A DNA stretch of 64,000 bases from the NCBI GenBank assembly GCA_035549075.1, contig DASZRT010000043.1, positions 41,484 through 105,483 on the forward strand. Reading direction: 5' to 3'. Shown one piece after another: positions 54,384 through 62,695 of this stretch. The notes beneath the pieces are model-generated. The model searched no databases, had not been told where the DNA came from, and was given only the letters and a program-made list of their open reading frames with translations. The position numbers and the translations under genes are program-made. Origin of the DNA: DASZFV01 sp035549075. Lineage in GTDB: Bacteria; Myxococcota_A; Polyangia; Fen-1088. Numbering within the stretch: position 1 is the first letter of the stretch; every line of letters begins with the position of its first letter.

Positions 54384-54443
54384 GCGAACGTCCCGACCTC
54401 ACAGTATCACGCTCGACGGGAGGGGGGCGCGGCCGAGGAAACA

Positions 54444-54561
54444 CCGCAACCCCGACGCAGCCGAGCCCTCACTCGTGGCGACCTGCCGCGACCCCGACGC
54501 AGCCGAGCTTTGCTCGGCGCAGGAGGCACCCGGGGGTCTGGGACCCTCTCAGGGTCCCAGA
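54444..54561. repeat. Two 42-bp tandem repeats and a terminator hairpin
   Basis: CCGCAACCCCGACGCAGCCG (54444) recurs at 54486 with one change, period 42. A hairpin GCCGAGC-TTT-GCTCGGC is at 54502-54518. A perfect 10-bp stem, TCTGGGACCC..GGGTCCCAGA (54537-54561), lies one base after the TAG of the Cys-rich gene and so is a good terminator. The same stretch precedes the kinase ATG. Confidence 0.6.
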
Positions 54562-54562
54562 T

Positions 54563-55696
54563 CTAAAGACACACGCCGAAGGTCGTGTCGTTCGTGAGGG
54601 CGTTGCAGGTCTTGCCGTTGGCGCAGTCGTTGACGGCCGTGCACAGGCCGTTGGCGGCGTTGCAGTGGCAGACGGCGCGGCAGGCGCGGACGCCGCTCAT
54701 CAAGTTGCAGATGTAGCCGGGCGCGCACTGCGCGCTGCCGTTGCACATGTCGCCGTCCTTGCCCGTGCGCGTCTTCTCGGCGCACGCGCAGTCGACCTGG
54801 TCGAGGTCGCCGACGATGAGGCACGACAGCCCCGTCGGGCAGCCCGTCGTGCCGGCCGCCGCCGCGGGCTGGCGTGGATCGCAGGCGAACGTGCACGTGT
54901 GGTAGCTCGTGAGCGTGTCCCCGCACTGAACGGGCCCGAGGCACAGGCTCTTCGTGCCGACGGCCGCGACGCCCGTCGCCGCGCCGCCGTCCGGGGACGT
55001 CACGCCGCCATCGGCGGCGGTGGACGAACAGCGGTTGTCGCCGTCGCAGAAGCGCAGGCACAGCTTGACGTTGCAGCCCGTGCCCGCGTAGTCGAAGCAC
55101 TGTGAGCCCGGCGCGCAGTCGGCGTTCGAGCTGCACGGCGAGCCGGGGCCACCCGCGCCGCCTTCCGTGCACTCGCCGATGTCTTTCTCGCAGTTGACCT
55201 GGCACGTCTTGCCGGCCGCGCACTGGGGCGTGACCGGATCGCAGCCCGGGAAGGTCTCGCCGTCGGGGCCCGCGGCGCCGTCGTTCTTCAAGCAGCCGCT
55301 CTGCGCCTGGATCGCGACGTTGATCTTGGCGACGTTGCCTTCCTTGATGACGCCCGTCGTGACGTCGCTCTGCCCGATCGTGCAGCCGTATTGATCGAGC
55401 AGCGTCACCTTGATCTCGACCGTGCCCGATTGCCCGCCCGAGAAGCTCACCGACAAGTCCGTCGGGTACATATCCTCGATCGTGACGACGGGCGCCGGGT
55501 ACGTCAGCGTCTTCGTGTACGCGCCCTGCGTGACGTCGACGACGACGTTCGTGATGCCGCCGATGGGCGTGCCCGACTCCAGCGTGAGCCACAGATACGA
55601 CTTCGGCTTGGCGCAGGCGCCGAGCGCGGCCACAAACAACGCCGCGCCGACGATCGCGCCAAAGTGCAGGCGAGCTTTCTTGTCGCTAAAACGCAC
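54563..55696 (-). CDS. Cys-rich lipoprotein with N-terminal beta domain (cluster B)
   Basis: This 377-residue lipoprotein has lipobox LGAC near residue 28. The N-terminal part (about 30-140) is Val/Thr-rich with alternating strands (SYLWLTLESG, TNVVVDVTQ, PTDLSVSFSGGQSGTVEIKV) and two Cys. The remainder has more than 30 Cys in disulphide-type modules (CSSNADCAPGSQC, CDGDNRC). The two parts correspond to separate proteins in cluster A, at 25834-26295 and 27289-28758. The start is GTG 55696 with GGAGAC upstream, overlapping the previous gene's stop by 11 bp. A hairpin terminator follows the stop. Confidence 0.8.
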   Translation of the reverse strand: MRFSDKKARLHFGAIVGAALFVAALGACAKPKSYLWLTLESGTPIGGITNVVVDVTQGAYTKTLTYPAPVVTIEDMYPTDLSVSFSGGQSGTVEIKVTLLDQYGCTIGQSDVTTGVIKEGNVAKINVAIQAQSGCLKNDGAAGPDGETFPGCDPVTPQCAAGKTCQVNCEKDIGECTEGGAGGPGSPCSSNADCAPGSQCFDYAGTGCNVKLCLRFCDGDNRCSSTAADGGVTSPDGGAATGVAAVGTKSLCLGPVQCGDTLTSYHTCTFACDPRQPAAAAGTTGCPTGLSCLIVGDLDQVDCACAEKTRTGKDGDMCNGSAQCAPGYICNLMSGVRACRAVCHCNAANGLCTAVNDCANGKTCNALTNDTTFGVCL

Positions 55697-56138
55697 GCAT
55701 GTCTCCGAGGCGCGTGTTGGGCTGAGCGGGGTCGACCGGCTGGAGCGAAAGGATGCCGACGATCGCGACGGTCACGAGCGCGACGCCGACGACGCCCCAG
55801 AACCACGAGCGTTGATAGAACGGTTGCGGGCGCGGCGGGGGCGGCGGCGGCGCGAGGGCGGTGCCCGGCGCGACGACCGTCGTCGGCGGCGTCGCGGGCG
55901 CGAGCGGCGTGACGACCGCCGGCGCTCCCGGCGGCGCGGTGTCGCCGGCCTCGAGGCCCGTCTGATCGGCGGGTGGGGGAGGCGGCGGCGCCGTTGGAAC
56001 CGCGGGGGCGGCCACGGGCGGATCTCCCGCGGGCGCCGTCTGCGCGCGCGCCGTCGATGCGAAAAATAAGAGGACCGCGCCGACGCCCAGGCTCGTCGCG
56101 CGGAAAGCCAAGCCGCGAGCTCTTGCCATCGAGGGCAT
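55686..56138 (-). CDS. Small Pro-rich exported protein with C-terminal Trp-rich TM segment (cluster B)
   Basis: This 150-residue protein has a signal peptide (ending near STARA, residue 32) and a Pro/Ala/Thr-rich stretch. It ends in a TM segment introduced by PQPFYQRSWFWGVVGVALVT, with a short tail (PNTRLGDMRAF). It has the same order of parts as the cluster A protein at 25340-25831 (IYKKWEFWAVTGAVVVGA). No known function. Start: ATG 56138 or ATG 56129. It is the first gene of the cluster B Cys-rich/kinase transcript. Confidence 0.75.
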   Translation of the reverse strand: MPSMARARGLAFRATSLGVGAVLLFFASTARAQTAPAGDPPVAAPAVPTAPPPPPPADQTGLEAGDTAPPGAPAVVTPLAPATPPTTVVAPGTALAPPPPPPRPQPFYQRSWFWGVVGVALVTVAIVGILSLQPVDPAQPNTRLGDMRAF

Positions 56139-56165
56139 TGTGCGTTCCCTCGCCGCGCGCGTCTA

Positions 56166-56192
56166 GTGCGCATCTCGCGAGCGAATGCGCAC
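56166..56192. promoter_or_regulatory. Inverted repeat upstream of cluster B
   Basis: GTGCGCAT (56166-56173) and ATGCGCAC (56185-56192) are a perfect inverted repeat separated by 11 bp. They lie 28 bp before the first gene of cluster B (start 56138) and after the stop of the protease gene. ATGCGCAC also occurs upstream of cluster A, but the octamer is found elsewhere by chance. Confidence 0.4.
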
Positions 56193-56256
56193 ATACGCGG
56201 ACGACAGCCCGCCCTGCCACTCCTCGCGGCCTTCGGCCACGACCGCTAGGGGCGAA

Positions 56257-58677
56257 TCAGGGGCGGGCGTCGGCGCCCACGGGCCCGCGACGCCGCGCCG
56301 AGGCCCACAGGACACGCGCCTGCATGTCGAGCGCGCGCAAGCGATCGGCCTCGGTGTCGGCTTCGGCGGCCAGGCGGCCGTAAGCGCCGCGCGCGCGCGC
56401 GAAGTCACCCAAACGATACGCGGCCTCGCCGATCATGCGGCCGCACTCGCGCGCGAACAGCGGGGGCAGCGCGCCCGGGTCGGTCCCGACGTCGTCGCAG
56501 GCGCGGCTCAAGTAGGGCAGCGCGAGCGACGGATCGCGCCCGAGCAACTGGCGCCCGACGAGGTAAGGCCCGAGGCGATCGGTCGGGAACAAGCGCGCGA
56601 ACTCGCCCAGTAGGTGAAACATCAAGACAGGATCGGCGCCGGCGCCGCCGAGCTCGTCGCCGAAGAGCGCGCGGCCGAGCGTGTCGCGGCCGAGCGGCGT
56701 CTCGAGCGCGCGCAGCTTCGCCATCGCGAGCCGCCGGTCGCCGTCCTCGGTCGCGAGCGCGAGCGCGCGCTTCTCTTCGGCGGCGGCGTTGGCCCAGTCG
56801 TGGGCGTGGAACTGGATCTCGGCGGCGAGGCTCGCCGCCTGCGCGTGCAGCGGCTGCGTGACGTCTTCGTCGGCGGCGAAGCGCCCGAGCTTCTCGAGCG
56901 AGGCGCGCCGTTCGCCCGCGAACGCGAGCGCCTGCGCGAGCTCGAGACGGAACGTCGGCTCGTGCGGATCGTCGGCGCACGCGCCCTCGAGCAGGCGCAC
57001 CGCTTCGCGCGGCGCGACGCGCTCGAGCCCACGCGCCTCGCCCAAGCGCGCCGCGAGATCGCGCGCGCACACCTTCTTGAAGATCGCGGGGCGTCGAAAG
57101 CGTTCGGCGGCGCGCGCGCGATCGTCTTTGTCGAGCGGCTGCTGCGCGAGGAACGCGCGCCACTCGCCTTCGAGCGTCGCGAGCGGCACGCGGTACACGC
57201 GCGAGAAGTCGCCCGCCGAGTGATAGAGCGCCCGCAGCCGCTCGGGCCCGCGCGTCTCGAGCAGGAACGCCGTGAACGAGCCGGCCATCGTGTAGGCGCG
57301 CGCGCCCGACTGCGCCGTGAAGCCCGCGCCCACGACGTCGGCCAGCGGCGGCGCGTTGCCGTCGGCGATCATGGCGGCGGCCTCTTGGTGGATCGTCGCC
57401 GCGCCGTCGGGATCGCTCGTGTCGGCCGCCTCGGCGAGCCCCTCGACGAGGCCCATCGCCAGCGTCGGGATCGGCAGCGGCCCTTTCCAGCGCCACGCGA
57501 ACGCGACGCCCATGATCGGATCACCGAACGCGCCCGCGAAGACGTGCGCGAGCTCGTGCCGCAGGCGCGTCGACGGGAAGCGCTCGCCCTGCAGGAAGAT
57601 CTCGCGCGTCCAGGGCTTGGCGTACAGCGTGTGGCCCGCGCCCACGAGCACCTTCTTCACGTCGGCGTTGGGGAACTCCCACACGGTCACGGGGCCGGCG
57701 GGCGTCGCGCCCAGCGTCTCGGTGAGCTGCGCGTAGCGGAACTCGAAGTCCTCGGTCTCGAGCGCGAGATCGGCGGGCGACTTCGGCGCGCCCGACGCGT
57801 AGTGAACGACGAAGTGCTCGGTGGTGAACGTGCGGTCGAGCGCGCGCCGCAGATCGTCGCGATCGATCGCGAAGCCGAGATCGCCGCGCGCCGCGAAGAG
57901 CGCGGCCGCCGCCGCGACGACGGGCAGCGCAGCGAGGAGGGCAGGGCGCCGCCAGCGTCGCGGATCGCGCCCGCGCCCGACGGCGGCCAGCGCGACGGCC
58001 ACGGCCGCGCCGATCCACACGAGGTTCACGAGGCGAAACCACGCGAGCCGCGCCGGAGGGCGCAGCGCCTCGTCGTAGATGGGCCCCGGAAAGAAACCGC
58101 CGAACGGATCGAAGGCGAACACGGCCGGCTCGGCCCAGAGGCGCCACGCGGCCCACGCGAGCGAGATTACCGGCAGCGCCCACGCGAGCGCGCGCCCGCG
58201 GCGCGGCGCGAGCACGCCCGCGAGCACGCCCGCGGGCGCCGCGAAGATCGCGGTCGAAACGGGCAGCAGCGCGAAGAACGCGAAGCCGTCGGTGAGGGTG
58301 CAGTTGCGCACGCGCGCGGCGTTCGCGAGCGACAGCAGCAGCGGCAGCACGAGCGTCGCGAGCGCCGCCGCGACGGCGACGCCCACGAGGCGCGCGAGCC
58401 CGCGGGCGTCGAGCGCGTCGCCGCGCGAGCGCCGACGTTCCCTGTCTCTTGCGACCACGCCGTGACCGACGTCGACCGACGCGAACGCCGCCACCATCCC
58501 GACGACGAACGAGAAGTCGTACCCGAGCACGTCGAACAGCGGTGCGAAATCCAGCGCCAATGTCAGTGCGGCGAGCGCAGCCACCCACACGAGCCACCGC
58601 TTTCCGAACCTTTGCGTGGCGCGCGCCAGGTTTCGGCGAGGGCTTTCGTTGACGCCTCTGTCGGCGGGGCCTACCAT
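56257..58677 (-). CDS. Multi-pass membrane metalloprotease (gluzincin) with TPR-like C terminus
   Basis: This 806-residue protein has an N-terminal membrane domain (about 28-260) with about seven TM helices. An extracytoplasmic or cytoplasmic metallopeptidase domain follows, with HELAH at 374-378 and a Glu38-type third ligand in VEGLAEAA (E412), the gluzincin arrangement. A helical TPR-like region (about 540-800, RLELAQALAFAGE, FRLELAQ-type repeats) ends the protein. Substrate unknown. The start is ATG 58677, divergent from the PilZ gene with only 24 bp between; no clear ribosome site. Confidence 0.82.
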   Translation of the reverse strand: MVGPADRGVNESPRRNLARATQRFGKRWLVWVAALAALTLALDFAPLFDVLGYDFSFVVGMVAAFASVDVGHGVVARDRERRRSRGDALDARGLARLVGVAVAAALATLVLPLLLSLANAARVRNCTLTDGFAFFALLPVSTAIFAAPAGVLAGVLAPRRGRALAWALPVISLAWAAWRLWAEPAVFAFDPFGGFFPGPIYDEALRPPARLAWFRLVNLVWIGAAVAVALAAVGRGRDPRRWRRPALLAALPVVAAAAALFAARGDLGFAIDRDDLRRALDRTFTTEHFVVHYASGAPKSPADLALETEDFEFRYAQLTETLGATPAGPVTVWEFPNADVKKVLVGAGHTLYAKPWTREIFLQGERFPSTRLRHELAHVFAGAFGDPIMGVAFAWRWKGPLPIPTLAMGLVEGLAEAADTSDPDGAATIHQEAAAMIADGNAPPLADVVGAGFTAQSGARAYTMAGSFTAFLLETRGPERLRALYHSAGDFSRVYRVPLATLEGEWRAFLAQQPLDKDDRARAAERFRRPAIFKKVCARDLAARLGEARGLERVAPREAVRLLEGACADDPHEPTFRLELAQALAFAGERRASLEKLGRFAADEDVTQPLHAQAASLAAEIQFHAHDWANAAAEEKRALALATEDGDRRLAMAKLRALETPLGRDTLGRALFGDELGGAGADPVLMFHLLGEFARLFPTDRLGPYLVGRQLLGRDPSLALPYLSRACDDVGTDPGALPPLFARECGRMIGEAAYRLGDFARARGAYGRLAAEADTEADRLRALDMQARVLWASARRRGPVGADARP

Positions 58678-58701
58678 CGAACTTCACCGGAGGCGCGCTG
58701 T

Positions 58702-59121
58702 ATGGCCCAAGGCATGACCGACGAGAACGAGCGCCGCCGCGAGGCGCGCGCGCCGATCGAGCTCAAGGTCGAGTACAAGCGGCTCAACACGTTCTTCTAC
58801 GATTACACGAAGAACATCTCCAAGGGTGGCACCTTCATCAAGACGGAGCGGCCCCTCGGCATCGGCACCGTCTTCTTGTTCAAGCTCGCCGTGCCGAACC
58901 AGACGGAGCCGCTCGCGCTCCGAGGCGAGGTGCGCTGGATCGTGAAAGAAGGCGAGCCGCTGCCGCCGCAGGCCGCGCCCGGCCACGAGCCCGGCATGGG
59001 CATCCGCTTCGTCTACGACAGCGCCGATCAGCGACGCGATCTCGAGCGCGTCGTCGAAAAGATGATGGTCGACAGCCTCGGCCAGCTCATCTACTCGCGC
59101 CTCGTGAAGCCGACGGCGTAG
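58702..59121 (+). CDS. PilZ-domain protein (myxobacterial type)
   Basis: This 139-residue protein is a single PilZ domain, the c-di-GMP receptor fold. It has ERRREARAPIELKVEY (8-24), where the arginines match RxxxR, then NISKGGTFIKTERPL at about 38-52; the usual D/NxSxxG ends in GG here. PGMGIRFVY follows. The spacing and sequence fit the PilZ paralogue family found in Myxococcus (TIGR02266-like). It may bind c-di-GMP, but the NxSxxG form, with Asn at the first position, is not conclusive. ATG 58702 has GGAGG nine bases upstream. Confidence 0.9.
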   Translation: MAQGMTDENERRREARAPIELKVEYKRLNTFFYDYTKNISKGGTFIKTERPLGIGTVFLFKLAVPNQTEPLALRGEVRWIVKEGEPLPPQAAPGHEPGMGIRFVYDSADQRRDLERVVEKMMVDSLGQLIYSRLVKPTA

Positions 59122-59122
59122 C

Positions 59123-60328
59123 TCAGCCGCCGCAGTAGAGCGTCATGAGGTCCTGGCCGCTCGCGACGCACACTCCCGACGCGCAGAGCGTGCCGGGTAC
59201 GCACAGATCGTTGGCGTCGGTGCACGTGTCGCCGAGCTGACGGCGGCGGCGGCATGTTCCGACGGAGCACGAGAGACCCGCGCAGCCGCAGACGAGGCCC
59301 TCGGCGCAATTGAGCTGCGTGGCGGTGCCGCCCGGGATCGGCGTGCAGGCCGTGCCGGGGCCCGGCGGCGCGATGCACGTGGGGCCTGCGGGCGCGTTGC
59401 GATCGCACACGAGCGGCGTCGCGCACAGCAAGCCGCCGACCTGCACCGTCGCTTGGCAAGGCATGCCCATCGTCGGAAACGCGACGCACGTCTTCGCGGG
59501 CGAGCAGACCGCGCCGTCGCACGCGAGCGTCGTCGCGCACGACGCGCCGACCTTGGGCAGCGCCGGAAGCTGACAGGTCATCCCGGCGGCGCCCGCCGTG
59601 CAAACGAGGGCGGTGCCGCACGAGACGTCGGGGCCGCAGCTTTGGCCGACGTAGGGCGGGATCGCTCTCGTCGTGCATACGCCGTTGCACATCTCGTCGT
59701 AGGGGCAGGTGCTGTCGGCCGAGCACGGGGCGCCGGACGCGAGCCGCGTCTGGCATGTGCCGCACCCCGGGTGCGAGCTGTCATTGGCATTCACGCAAAC
59801 GGTGCCTCGGCACTGGATGCTCGCCGTGCACGGCGAGCCGTCGGGCAGGGTGCCCGCGACGCCCGAGCATGCGGGGAACTTCACGGCGGCGACGTCGGCG
59901 CACGGGAACGTCTTCCAGTCTTCGGCGCACGCGAGCAGCGACTCGACGGTGCGCGGCGTGCCCGGAGCGAACTCGGCGCCGGGGCAACCGTCGGTCACCG
60001 TCGGGCAAGGATCGGCGACCTCGGCGAGTCCGGCGCAGACGTTGCGCCGGTTGCACTCGGCGCGGAAGTACGTCACGCACGCCGCATACTGCGCATCGGC
60101 CGTGCCGCCCGTGCCCGGGGCGCGCGCGCCGCCCGCGCCGCCGCCACCCCCGCCGCTTCCACCCGAGCCACCGGCATCACCGGCCTCGGCCGCGGCGTCG
60201 CTCGGCGAAGCATCGCCGCCGGCGGAAGCGTCGCCGCCGTCGCCCGGCGTCGCGCTCGATCCTTTGCACGCGACGAACGCGAGCATGAAGCTCGCGCCGA
60301 CGATCCCGCGCCAACGCCGCCGCTCCAT
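59123..60328 (-). CDS. Cys-rich lipoprotein
   Basis: This 401-residue lipoprotein has lipobox AFVAC near residue 21. A Gly/Asp/Ala/Ser linker (GDGGDASAGGDASPSDAAAE and a GGGGGG run) precedes a Cys-rich domain with about 35 Cys in patterns such as CTASIQCRGTVC, CSADSTCPYDEMC and CTDANDLCVPGTLC. A cluster of basic residues (CRRRRQLG) precedes the last modules. This resembles the Cys-rich tails of the cluster A and B lipoproteins, but the kinase genes are not adjacent. ATG 60328 begins the signal peptide; no clear ribosome site. It is convergent with the PilZ gene. Confidence 0.78.
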   Translation of the reverse strand: MERRRWRGIVGASFMLAFVACKGSSATPGDGGDASAGGDASPSDAAAEAGDAGGSGGSGGGGGGAGGARAPGTGGTADAQYAACVTYFRAECNRRNVCAGLAEVADPCPTVTDGCPGAEFAPGTPRTVESLLACAEDWKTFPCADVAAVKFPACSGVAGTLPDGSPCTASIQCRGTVCVNANDSSHPGCGTCQTRLASGAPCSADSTCPYDEMCNGVCTTRAIPPYVGQSCGPDVSCGTALVCTAGAAGMTCQLPALPKVGASCATTLACDGAVCSPAKTCVAFPTMGMPCQATVQVGGLLCATPLVCDRNAPAGPTCIAPPGPGTACTPIPGGTATQLNCAEGLVCGCAGLSCSVGTCRRRRQLGDTCTDANDLCVPGTLCASGVCVASGQDLMTLYCGG

Positions 60329-60351
60329 CACGGCGCGAGCATGACACGACC

Positions 60352-61533
60352 TCAACCGATCGTCATCGTCTCGCGCTCGCCGCCCGACCCGGGGTCACCA
60401 AATCGCTTCGCGCTCCACGCTTCGAAGAAGGGGTGCGTCGATTTGCCGCACAGGTGGAGCGCGTAGTGGCGCGCGACGACGGGCGCCATCATGAAGCCGT
60501 GTCCCTCGAAGCCGCAGCACACGAAGAAGCCGGGCGCGTCTGGCGCCTCGCCTACGATCGGGTTGCCGTCGGGGCTCATGTCGTAGGGGCCGGCCCATTG
60601 CCGCACGACCTTGACGTGCCCGAGGATCGGCATGACCTCGGTGATGGCGCGCGCCATCTCTTGCAGGAACGCGAGGCGCGAGCCGAGCTCGATGAAAGGC
60701 GCGTGGGCCGCGTCGTGCGGCGGCTCCGGCATCGAGATGCCGCCGACGATCTCGCCGCGCAACGACTGCGAGAAGTACAAGCCCGTCTCCAGCACGGAGA
60801 CCATGGGCTTCAAGAAAGGCTTCAAGGCTTCGGTCGACAAGATCTCGTGGCGCTGCGGCCAATCGGGCAGGGCGACGCCCGCGAGCCGCGCGACGCCTGG
60901 CGACCACGCGCCCGCGGCGCACACGACGCGCGCCGCTTTGACTTCACCTTTGGGCGTGCGCAGCGTGAACCCGCGCGCGTCGCGATCGATCGCCGTCACG
61001 GGCGTGCCCGTGTGGATGGCGACGCCGCGCTTCTCGGCGGCGCGCGCGTAGCCCCACAAGAACGGCCACGGGAACACGATGCCGTCGGTCGGGTTGTAGC
61101 AGGCGGCCTCGAAGCCCTCGACCTCGAGCTCGGGGACGATCTCGCGGGCGTCGTCGGGCGTGATGAGGCGCGTGGCGACGTCGCAGCTGTTCTGCAGCGC
61201 GACGTTCTTCTCCATGCGGGCGCGCGCCGCGGCCGTGCGCGCCAGGAAGAGGTAGCCGCCCTGGCGCATCCACACGTTGATGCCCATCTCCTGCGCGAAG
61301 CCCGCGCACAGCGCGACCGACTCCTGCATGAGGCGGATGTTCATCTCGGTCGACCACTGCTGGCGGACGCCGCCGCCGTTGCGGCCCGACGCGCCGGACG
61401 CGAGGTAGCCGCCGTCGAGCACGACGACGCGCCTCTGGCCGAGGCTCGCAAGGTTGTGGGCGAGCGCGAGGCCCATCACGCCCGCGCCGACGATCGCGAC
61501 CTCGGCTTCGGCGGGCAGCGACGCGCGTGCCAT
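60352..61533 (-). CDS. FAD-dependent amine/amino-acid oxidoreductase (sarcosine oxidase beta/OoxB-like)
   Basis: This 393-residue flavoprotein of the DAO family has an N-terminal FAD fold VAIVGAGVMGLALAHNLASLG (about 12-32, in parts) and GGYLASGASGRNGGGVRQQW at the FAD-linked loop. A Cys-containing C-terminal stretch FFVCCGFEGHGFMMAPVVAR, as in sarcosine oxidase-like proteins, completes it. It would oxidise a secondary amine or opine-like substrate. ATG 61533 lies 2 bp after the upstream BFD gene, so the two are coupled. Three-subunit opine or hydroxyproline dehydrogenases also need an alpha subunit with an additional FAD; none is seen nearby. Confidence 0.85.
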   Translation of the reverse strand: MARASLPAEAEVAIVGAGVMGLALAHNLASLGQRRVVVLDGGYLASGASGRNGGGVRQQWSTEMNIRLMQESVALCAGFAQEMGINVWMRQGGYLFLARTAAARARMEKNVALQNSCDVATRLITPDDAREIVPELEVEGFEAACYNPTDGIVFPWPFLWGYARAAEKRGVAIHTGTPVTAIDRDARGFTLRTPKGEVKAARVVCAAGAWSPGVARLAGVALPDWPQRHEILSTEALKPFLKPMVSVLETGLYFSQSLRGEIVGGISMPEPPHDAAHAPFIELGSRLAFLQEMARAITEVMPILGHVKVVRQWAGPYDMSPDGNPIVGEAPDAPGFFVCCGFEGHGFMMAPVVARHYALHLCGKSTHPFFEAWSAKRFGDPGSGGERETMTIG

Positions 61534-61535
61534 CG

Positions 61536-61832
61536 TCAGCGCCCGCGTGGCGCGCGGCCCGCGAGCCCCGCCAGGCCGGCAAGAAGGCTCAGCTCGGTCG
61601 GCACGAGCGGCGGGCGCGACGTGAAGGGCGCGATCTCGACGGGCGCGCGCTTCGCGGCCGCGGCGATCGCGAGCGCGATCTCGCGGAGGCACTCTTTGCC
61701 TTGGCACGGCCCGGTGCCGAAGCCGGTGTAGCGCTTCACCTCTTCGAGATCGGCGTAACCGGCGGCGACGGCGCGCTCGACGTCGGCGAGCGTGACGTCC
61801 TCGCAGCGGCAGAGGATCACCTTCGACGACAC
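61536..61832 (-). CDS. BFD-like [2Fe-2S] protein
   Basis: This 98-residue protein has the BFD/Fer2_BFD signature: ILCRCEDVTLADVERAVAAG, where the first Cys pair (CxC) and the second (GPCQGKEC) bind the cluster. The C-terminal half (about 55-98, PFTSRPPLVPTELSLLAGLAGLAG) is similar to the tail in opine or sarcosine oxidase subunits. The start is GTG 61832 with GAGGAGG six bases upstream. It likely transfers electrons from the adjacent flavoprotein, which begins 2 bp after its stop. Confidence 0.88.
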   Translation of the reverse strand: MSSKVILCRCEDVTLADVERAVAAGYADLEEVKRYTGFGTGPCQGKECLREIALAIAAAAKRAPVEIAPFTSRPPLVPTELSLLAGLAGLAGRAPRGR

Positions 61833-61849
61833 GCGCGCCTCCTCGGGGC

Positions 61850-62695
61850 TTACTTGGCCTTCGCCTTGGGCGCGGCCTTCGCCTTCGCGGGCTTCTTCGC
61901 CTTCGCGCCTTTGGCCTTGCCGGCGAGCGCCCCCGCAGGCGGCTCGAACACCTTCGCGTCCTCGACGGGCACGTCGAGCTCGAGCTCGGTGATCTTGAGC
62001 GTGAAGGTGATGGGCCCCGTCTGCGTCTCGACGGCGAACGGCATCTTGAGGCCCTGCACGTCGCGCCAGTCCTTCACCGTCGATGTGAAGGGCGTGTCGC
62101 CCTGGGGCGTCGGGTGCGAGCCGCGCTGGACGACCTGCAGGTGCGTCTTCGCGTCGTAGCAGTTCGTGAGCGGCGTGCCCTCGTGCGGCGTCAGCACGAG
62201 GCACTCGAGCGCGACGCCGCCGGCGCCGGTCTCGGTCGTCGATTCGATCTTCGTGAACAGCTTGTCGAAGCGCAGCTCGGGCGCCCACATCGACTCGAGA
62301 CGCGCGGCCTCGGCCTCGGCGCCCGCGAGCACGCGCGCGCCGTTGATGGGATCCTCCGACCACACGACCTTGCCGTTCGAGCCCTCGCGCGTCGTGCCGA
62401 TGCCCGGCAGCGTCGTCGTGAGCAGCGCCTTGTCGTCCTTGGTCGAGATGCGCTGGCCCGTGCCGTTCATGCCGAGGCCGGCGATCGACAGCTCGATCTT
62501 CTCCGACATCGACGTGTGCGCGTTCCAAGCCGCTTCACCGCCCATGGCCGCGACGACGTCGGCGAGGATCGCCGCCGCGGGGCGCGCGCCGCCCGTGGCC
62601 GGACCGTCGGGGATCGTCTTCGTCGGCGACGCGAGCGCCGCGCCCGCGAACGCAAGAACCCCGACGGAGATCCCGAAAAGTGCGCGCGTCTTCAT
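61850..62695 (-). CDS. Exported LolA-like protein with Lys/Ala-rich tail
   Basis: This 281-residue protein has a signal peptide ending near ALAS (residue 23). The mature part begins ILADVVAAMGGEAAWNAH and continues as a beta-rich fold with IELSIAGLGMNGTG, GKVVWSED, LVLTPHEGTPLTNCYDAKT and KDWRDVQGLKMPF. These are typical of LolA/outer-membrane lipoprotein-sorting-like domains found beside peptidases in myxobacteria. The tail is AKGAKAKKPAKAKAAPKAKA. Function unknown. The ATG overlaps the S41 peptidase stop (ATGA), so the genes are coupled. Confidence 0.8.
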   Translation of the reverse strand: MKTRALFGISVGVLAFAGAALASPTKTIPDGPATGGARPAAAILADVVAAMGGEAAWNAHTSMSEKIELSIAGLGMNGTGQRISTKDDKALLTTTLPGIGTTREGSNGKVVWSEDPINGARVLAGAEAEAARLESMWAPELRFDKLFTKIESTTETGAGGVALECLVLTPHEGTPLTNCYDAKTHLQVVQRGSHPTPQGDTPFTSTVKDWRDVQGLKMPFAVETQTGPITFTLKITELELDVPVEDAKVFEPPAGALAGKAKGAKAKKPAKAKAAPKAKAK

